This document shows, piece after piece, positions 5,233-8,583 of a stretch of 8,583 nucleotides of DNA. The DNA comes from Phycisphaeraceae bacterium (GTDB taxonomy: Bacteria; Planctomycetota; Phycisphaerae; Phycisphaerales; Phycisphaeraceae). The position numbers and the translations under genes were made by a program. Where the stretch lies: the NCBI GenBank assembly GCA_028281215.1, contig JANQKH010000636.1, positions 1 through 8,583 of the forward strand. The letters are read 5' to 3'. Under the pieces are notes generated by a model that was given only the letters and a program-made list of their open reading frames with translations, ran no database searches and had not been told where the DNA came from. Each line of letters opens with the position of its first letter. Position 1 is the stretch's first letter.

Positions 5233-5300
5233 CGATTGAAAATGTGCATTATGGAAGCGAGTTAAATATGTGACTAAATAGTAACGTATTATTCCAACAA
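5233..5300 (-). promoter_or_regulatory. AT-rich putative promoter/operator of the SRPBCC-DinB-ArsR set
   Basis: This stretch is clearly more AT-rich than its surroundings. On the minus strand, TTGATT, 16 bp and TACTAT make a plausible promoter. Two ATTTA copies (plus-strand TAAAT at 5263-5267 and 5275-5279) are 12 bp apart, about one helical turn, and flanked by an imperfect GTTA/TAAC inversion (5261-5264, 5282-5285). These are candidate ArsR contacts. By-eye prediction only. Confidence 0.35.
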
Positions 5301-5899
5301 ATCAAGGCCGGGCTATCGTCCGGGTTCAGATCGCCCGCAACAGAGGCACTGCGCTTCCGTTCGTGCTGGTGGCAAATCAGGGCGGAAAAAAAGTGAAATC
5401 ATTTGAATTGGGTTATTTAACCCTGACACCGTCACCCCCTCCCTGTCGCTGCCCAATATGACGCTAATCCTTGGATAACATGATGTTACGGAAGTCTCAG
5501 GGTTATCCCTACTGACGTCAGGGTGGCAGGTCGAATGAGGCATCGGTGGCCTTCCAGTGATGATTTCGACAGCTCGGTCTGGCCGGGATTATGCGGCAAG
5601 AGGGGATTTCAGTTTGGATACGACCAAACAATCCACGATGGGATTCCCGTGTGATTAGGGCTTGAACGGATCGCCCGGTGGTGTGTTTGATTATAACAGA
5701 TAAGCGAACAAAAGTCGAACAATGGATTGCGCGGGTCAGGGCGATCTCATGTCTCCGCCCACTCACCGCCATTGCCGCGCAGGAGCGAATCCACAAGTGC
5801 CTGTGTTGATACGGTCAACCATAGATTCCCGCCCGCGCGGGAATGACGGAAAACGATGCAATCCGCTCTGATGAGTGATGCAACGAATGGGTCGTGTGT
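5301..5899. other. Intergenic stretch without a convincing gene
   Basis: No open frame here has a recognisable domain or a good ribosome-binding site. Visible items are a perfect palindrome GGGTTATTTAACCC (5410-5423), a 9-bp inverted pair TAACCCTGA/TCAGGGTTA (5418-5426 and 5497-5505), TGACGTCA (5513-5520), and the dRS3-like repeat at 5825-5844. Short minus-strand frames exist but look like chance; those across the repeat show the known false-peptide pattern SFPRGRES. Confidence 0.6.
5825..5844. repeat. dRS3/REP-like palindrome ATTCCC-N8-GGGAAT
   Basis: ATTCCC, eight GC bases, then GGGAAT, followed by GACGG. This is the same pattern as the widespread ATTCCC...GGGAAT repeats (dRS3 of Neisseria and similar REP-type repeats elsewhere). 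It lies 56 bp past the sulfatase stop and could help end that transcript, though no T-run follows. Confidence 0.65.
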
Positions 5900-7345
5900 T
5901 CACCTGCCAATCGGCCGGCGTTCGGTCCCCACGTTTTTGTTCCCGTCGCCCAATTCTTTTCGCATCGCGGCGGCGTACTTCTGCAACTTGGTGACGACTT
6001 CCGGATATTGGTCCGCGACATTGGTGGTTTCGCCGATGTCGGTTTCGAGGTTGAACAGTGAGAGCGGGATGTTGCCACGGTCGTACTTGACCGGGATGCC
6101 GTTTTTGGCGACGCGGCCTTCGGGCATGGAGCGGTAGCCCTGGGCGAACATGAGTTTCCATTTGCCGCTGCGTAGCGCCATCAGGCGGTTGCCGCCGTCG
6201 TAGTGGTAGAAGACTTCATGCGGTGACTTCGCGTTCATTTCAGCGAACATCAGTGCAGTGATGTCTTTGCCGTCGATTTTCTTTTTCGGCAGCGGCGCGC
6301 CGCTGTGGCGGGCGATGGTGGGGAGCAGGTCGATCGTGCCGGCGACTTCCTTGCACACTTTGCCCGCAGGGATTTTGCCCGGCCAGCGCATCACACAAGG
6401 CACGCGGAAACCGCCTTCAAAGTTGGTCCCTTTGCCTTCACGTAAAGGTTTGGCGCTGCCGGCGTGTTCGCCGTAGGACATCCATGGTCCGTTGTCGCTC
6501 GTGAAGACGAGCAGCGTGTGTTCGTCGATGTTGTGTTTTTTCAGCGCGGCGATGAGCTGCCCGACCTGCCAGTCGATTTCGTTGATCACGTCGCCGAACA
6601 GGCCGCCTTTAGTTTTGTCCTTGAACTTGTCGGAGACGAACAGCGGCACGTGCGGTTGCGGGTTGGGCAGGTAGATGAAGAACGGTTTGTCCTTGTTCTT
6701 GTTGATGAATTGCACGGCGCGTTCGGTGAGTTTGGTTGTCAGGCCGACCTGGTCCTTCGGCATGACCTGCGGGTTGATGATTTTTGTGCCTTCGTAGAGC
6801 GGCAAGTGAGGCCAGCGTTTGATGCGTTGCTCCATCGGCAAGTGGCGCACACCGGGATGGAACGGCCACATGTCGTTGGAGTAGGGGATGCCGAAGTATT
6901 CATCGAAGCCCTGGTTGGGCGGCAGGAATTTTTCCTTGTGGCCGAGGTGCCATTTGCCGAAGCAGCCGGTCGCATAGTTTTTTTGTTTGAGCAGGTCGGC
7001 AATGGTCATTTCGTCGGGGTGAAGTCCGGTGGTGGAGTGCGGCCCGAAGTTTCCGCCGATGCCGACGCGTGTGGGAATGCAACCGGTCAGCAACGCCGCG
7101 CGGGACGGTGTGCAGAACGATCGGCCGACGTAGAAATCGGTGAACGTCATGCCTTCTTCGGCCATGCGATCGAGGTGCGGTGTGGTGTAGCCGTGGATTT
7201 TCTTGGAGCCGAACGGACCGATGTCGGCATAGCCCATGTCATCGCAGAACACGATGATGACATTAGGCGGCCGGTCGGCGGCGCGGGCGGTGGCGGCCGC
7301 GGCGAGAAGGAAGGCAAGCAACGTGGTGAACGCGACGTGACGCAT
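5900..7345 (-). CDS. Secreted arylsulfatase-type sulfatase
   Basis: The 481-residue product starts with a signal peptide (MRHVAFTTLLAFLLAAAATA, likely cut after ARA at residue 22). It belongs to the alkaline-phosphatase-like type I sulfatases, which hydrolyse sulfate esters. Metal ligands D35 and D36 (VFCDDMGYAD), the formylglycine site C78 in SFCTPSRAALLTG, GKWHLGH (130-136), PHVP (231-234) and TSDNGPW (282-288) are all present. C78 must be oxidised by a sulfatase-maturing enzyme, not encoded here. The C-terminal subdomain (RSGKWKL, LFNLETDIGETTNVA) is complete. AAGGAG lies 6 nt before the ATG at 7345; an upstream ATG at 7378 would break the signal peptide and lie in a palindrome. The substrate is probably a sulfated polysaccharide, from the usual planctomycete lifestyle. 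It lies 127 bp after the propeller gene and may share its transcript. Confidence 0.96.
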   Translation of the reverse strand: MRHVAFTTLLAFLLAAAATARAADRPPNVIIVFCDDMGYADIGPFGSKKIHGYTTPHLDRMAEEGMTFTDFYVGRSFCTPSRAALLTGCIPTRVGIGGNFGPHSTTGLHPDEMTIADLLKQKNYATGCFGKWHLGHKEKFLPPNQGFDEYFGIPYSNDMWPFHPGVRHLPMEQRIKRWPHLPLYEGTKIINPQVMPKDQVGLTTKLTERAVQFINKNKDKPFFIYLPNPQPHVPLFVSDKFKDKTKGGLFGDVINEIDWQVGQLIAALKKHNIDEHTLLVFTSDNGPWMSYGEHAGSAKPLREGKGTNFEGGFRVPCVMRWPGKIPAGKVCKEVAGTIDLLPTIARHSGAPLPKKKIDGKDITALMFAEMNAKSPHEVFYHYDGGNRLMALRSGKWKLMFAQGYRSMPEGRVAKNGIPVKYDRGNIPLSLFNLETDIGETTNVADQYPEVVTKLQKYAAAMRKELGDGNKNVGTERRPIGR

Positions 7346-7378
7346 GGTGATCTCCTTGGCTCTGGGCTTTGCAATCAT

Positions 7379-7397
7379 GACAGGCGAGACGCCTGTC
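7379..7397. repeat. Short palindrome GACAGGC-GAGAC-GCCTGTC
   Basis: A perfect 7-bp stem with a 5-nt loop sits between the propeller gene and the sulfatase gene, 33 bp before the sulfatase start. It looks like an intergenic repeat: I recall similar GACAGGCGTCTCGCCTGTC units being common in planctomycete genomes, which would need checking. No T-run follows on either strand, so it is not a classical terminator. Confidence 0.5.
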
Positions 7398-7472
7398 CCA
7401 CCATCAATCGGTGTGCAATATACCGGCAGGCGGTGGTGACGGGATGGAACAAGCCGGTGACTACGGATCGCG

Positions 7473-8583
7473 TCACTTGAACCTCTTCAACTCAAACACA
7501 TGCAACTTCACGCGCTCATCCGATTCCACCACGCCGACGAGGCGCTCCGCCTTGTCATCGATGAGCACCTGGTCGAGCCAGTCGGGCGCCGTTGTGGCGA
7601 CATGGAATCGGCCGAGCCATTGCTTGCGTTGGCGGTCGTACAGGACGATGGTGGAGTTGACCTGTCCGCACACGAATCGGTCATTGTCGCCTGCGATGGT
7701 GAGCATGACGGTATACATCGCGTCGTGTACGGACAGGGGCGTATGAATCGTTTCAATGGTTTGCCCGGTTTGGTCATCGATCTCGATTGAGTTTTTTCTT
7801 GCGATTGCAGTGATCCGCCGCTTCCGTGTTTCGGGCTTGCTGATCCAATGCACGTCTTTGTTGAGCGGCGGCGCGGTCAGCGGTTTCACTTCGCCGGTTG
7901 ACAGATGCCACGCGAAGTATCGCTCGGCGTACACGTAGATCACGTGACCGCGGCGAGCGACGGCGGCGAGTTGTAACGTGTCCTGTGTGTTCAGTTCCTC
8001 CAACGGCACGTGCATGTTCACGTCATCGTTTTCGGTCGGCGTGTTCTTCGTGTCCAGCACGATCGGGTACGGTCCGTCCGGGTTCCATTGCTCGGCCACA
8101 ACGAACCGTTCGTCGTCTGTCGTTGCGATGACATGCACCCCGAAGTCGCCCAGCTTTGCCGGCAGTTCACGCGTGGTACCGGTTTGCGAATCCCAGAGAA
8201 TCAGGCGCAACTTGCTTGTCGCGAGTGATTCGGGGTACGCCTCGATGACGACCTTCGCCGGATCCGGCACGAAGCGAATGGATCGCAGGCGGACGGTCTC
8301 GTGCGATTCGTTTTTGCCATACAGTTTGCCGGGAAAGAGTTTGGGGTTCTTCCATGTTGTCGTATCCCACACGGCAGGCACGGTGAATGTCATGGTGTCG
8401 AACAGATAGCTGCCGTCGTTGGACCAGAGCAGGCCATCGGTCGGCTCACCGAATTCACTGAACCACCAGCCGGTTGGTAGGGTCGCATAGATGCCGCGTT
8501 CGGCGTCGAAGAGATGCCGTTCCACGCCGGTGCTCAAGATGTGCAGGTGATCAGCGCGGTAAATCATCGGTGCGCTGGTTTCG
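7473..8583 (-). CDS. Beta-propeller-like protein, probably 5'-truncated by the window edge
   Basis: At least 364 residues are visible from the ATG at 8567, but the frame stays open to the window edge (ETSAP before MIYRAD). No ribosome-binding site precedes the ATG, so the true start is probably outside. The protein is made of repeated short strand blocks typical of WD40/YVTN-like propellers: DGLLWSNDGSYLFDTMTF, KLRLILWDSQTGTTREL, RFVVAEQWNPDGPYPIVLD, YFAWHLSTGEVKPL, NSTIVLYDRQRKQWLGRF and ERLVGVVESDERVKLHVFEL. There are no catalytic motifs. Such proteins are usually scaffolds or binding proteins; location is unknown because the N-terminus is missing. Function not recognised. Confidence 0.75.
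   Translation of the reverse strand, partial: ETSAPMIYRADHLHILSTGVERHLFDAERGIYATLPTGWWFSEFGEPTDGLLWSNDGSYLFDTMTFTVPAVWDTTTWKNPKLFPGKLYGKNESHETVRLRSIRFVPDPAKVVIEAYPESLATSKLRLILWDSQTGTTRELPAKLGDFGVHVIATTDDERFVVAEQWNPDGPYPIVLDTKNTPTENDDVNMHVPLEELNTQDTLQLAAVARRGHVIYVYAERYFAWHLSTGEVKPLTAPPLNKDVHWISKPETRKRRITAIARKNSIEIDDQTGQTIETIHTPLSVHDAMYTVMLTIAGDNDRFVCGQVNSTIVLYDRQRKQWLGRFHVATTAPDWLDQVLIDDKAERLVGVVESDERVKLHVFELKRFK

Noticed and set aside
5497..5510. Sequence resembling part of an I-SceI-type homing endonuclease site (GTTATCCCTA)
   Set aside because: Only about 10 of 18 bases agree and there is no intron, intein or endonuclease gene nearby; treated as coincidence.
5518..5796. A 92-codon minus-strand frame in the intergenic stretch
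   Set aside because: No domain, no ribosome-binding site and no coding-like composition could be seen; not supported as a gene.
5763..6161. Short minus-strand frames with SFPRGRES or VIPARAGIYG-like peptides
   Set aside because: These peptides are the well-known false translation of ATTCCC...GGGAAT repeats, and the frames overlap the sulfatase gene.
6464..7480. A 338-codon plus-strand open frame across the sulfatase gene
   Set aside because: It is antisense to a sulfatase gene with all catalytic motifs and a strong ribosome-binding site, and shows no recognisable domain.
1..8583. CRISPR arrays, tRNA or rRNA genes, and complete insertion sequences
   Set aside because: No regularly spaced repeats, tRNA-like or rRNA-like sequence, or transposase domain was recognised on either strand.

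Overview
This window looks like GC-rich chromosome from a member of the Planctomycetota, possibly Phycisphaerae-like. The evidence is a cluster of small lipoproteins with secretin/STN-like domains of a kind common in that phylum, a secreted sulfatase, and several short palindromic intergenic repeats. The taxonomy is inference from gene content only.

Layout. Bases 1-189 form a fold-back: bases 1-60 are the exact reverse complement of 130-189, so a reversed copy of the queC start lies at the left edge. queC (153-866, +) follows, for queuosine/preQ0 synthesis. It overlaps tail-to-tail with a minus-strand gene for a membrane-anchored STN-like protein (852-1430). A 147-bp composite palindromic element (1431-1577) separates this from two tandem plus-strand lipoprotein genes (1701-2546 and 2571-3143). 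Each of these is interrupted by one in-frame TGA at exactly the same aligned position. The reading frame and a conserved C-terminal domain continue after it, and the same small GGTC-loop hairpin follows 11-14 nt downstream. This is the most striking feature of the window. It may be programmed UGA readthrough or recoding, or a pair of decayed genes.

Downstream are a Phd/YefM-type antitoxin gene with a perfect TATAAT box placed for leaderless transcription, and a ParE/RelE-type toxin gene broken by an apparent 1-nt frameshift. Convergent to these is a minus-strand set: SRPBCC/AHSA1 protein, DinB-like protein and an ArsR-type repressor (read 5218 to 3809), with an AT-rich putative promoter/operator upstream. 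About 680 bp without a convincing gene follow, including a dRS3-like palindrome. Next comes a complete sulfatase gene (5900-7345, -) with signal peptide and CxPSR formylglycine motif. The right edge holds a beta-propeller-like protein gene (7473 to beyond 8583, -), probably 5'-truncated by the window end.

How the genes work together. Three neighbouring proteins share STN or secretin-N-like modules, two of them outer-envelope lipoproteins, but no secretin pore gene is present. They may be accessory or pilotin-like parts of an envelope complex (inference). The antitoxin/toxin pair and the SRPBCC/DinB/ArsR set are ordinary accessory modules. The sulfatase fits the sulfated-polysaccharide lifestyle of planctomycetes.
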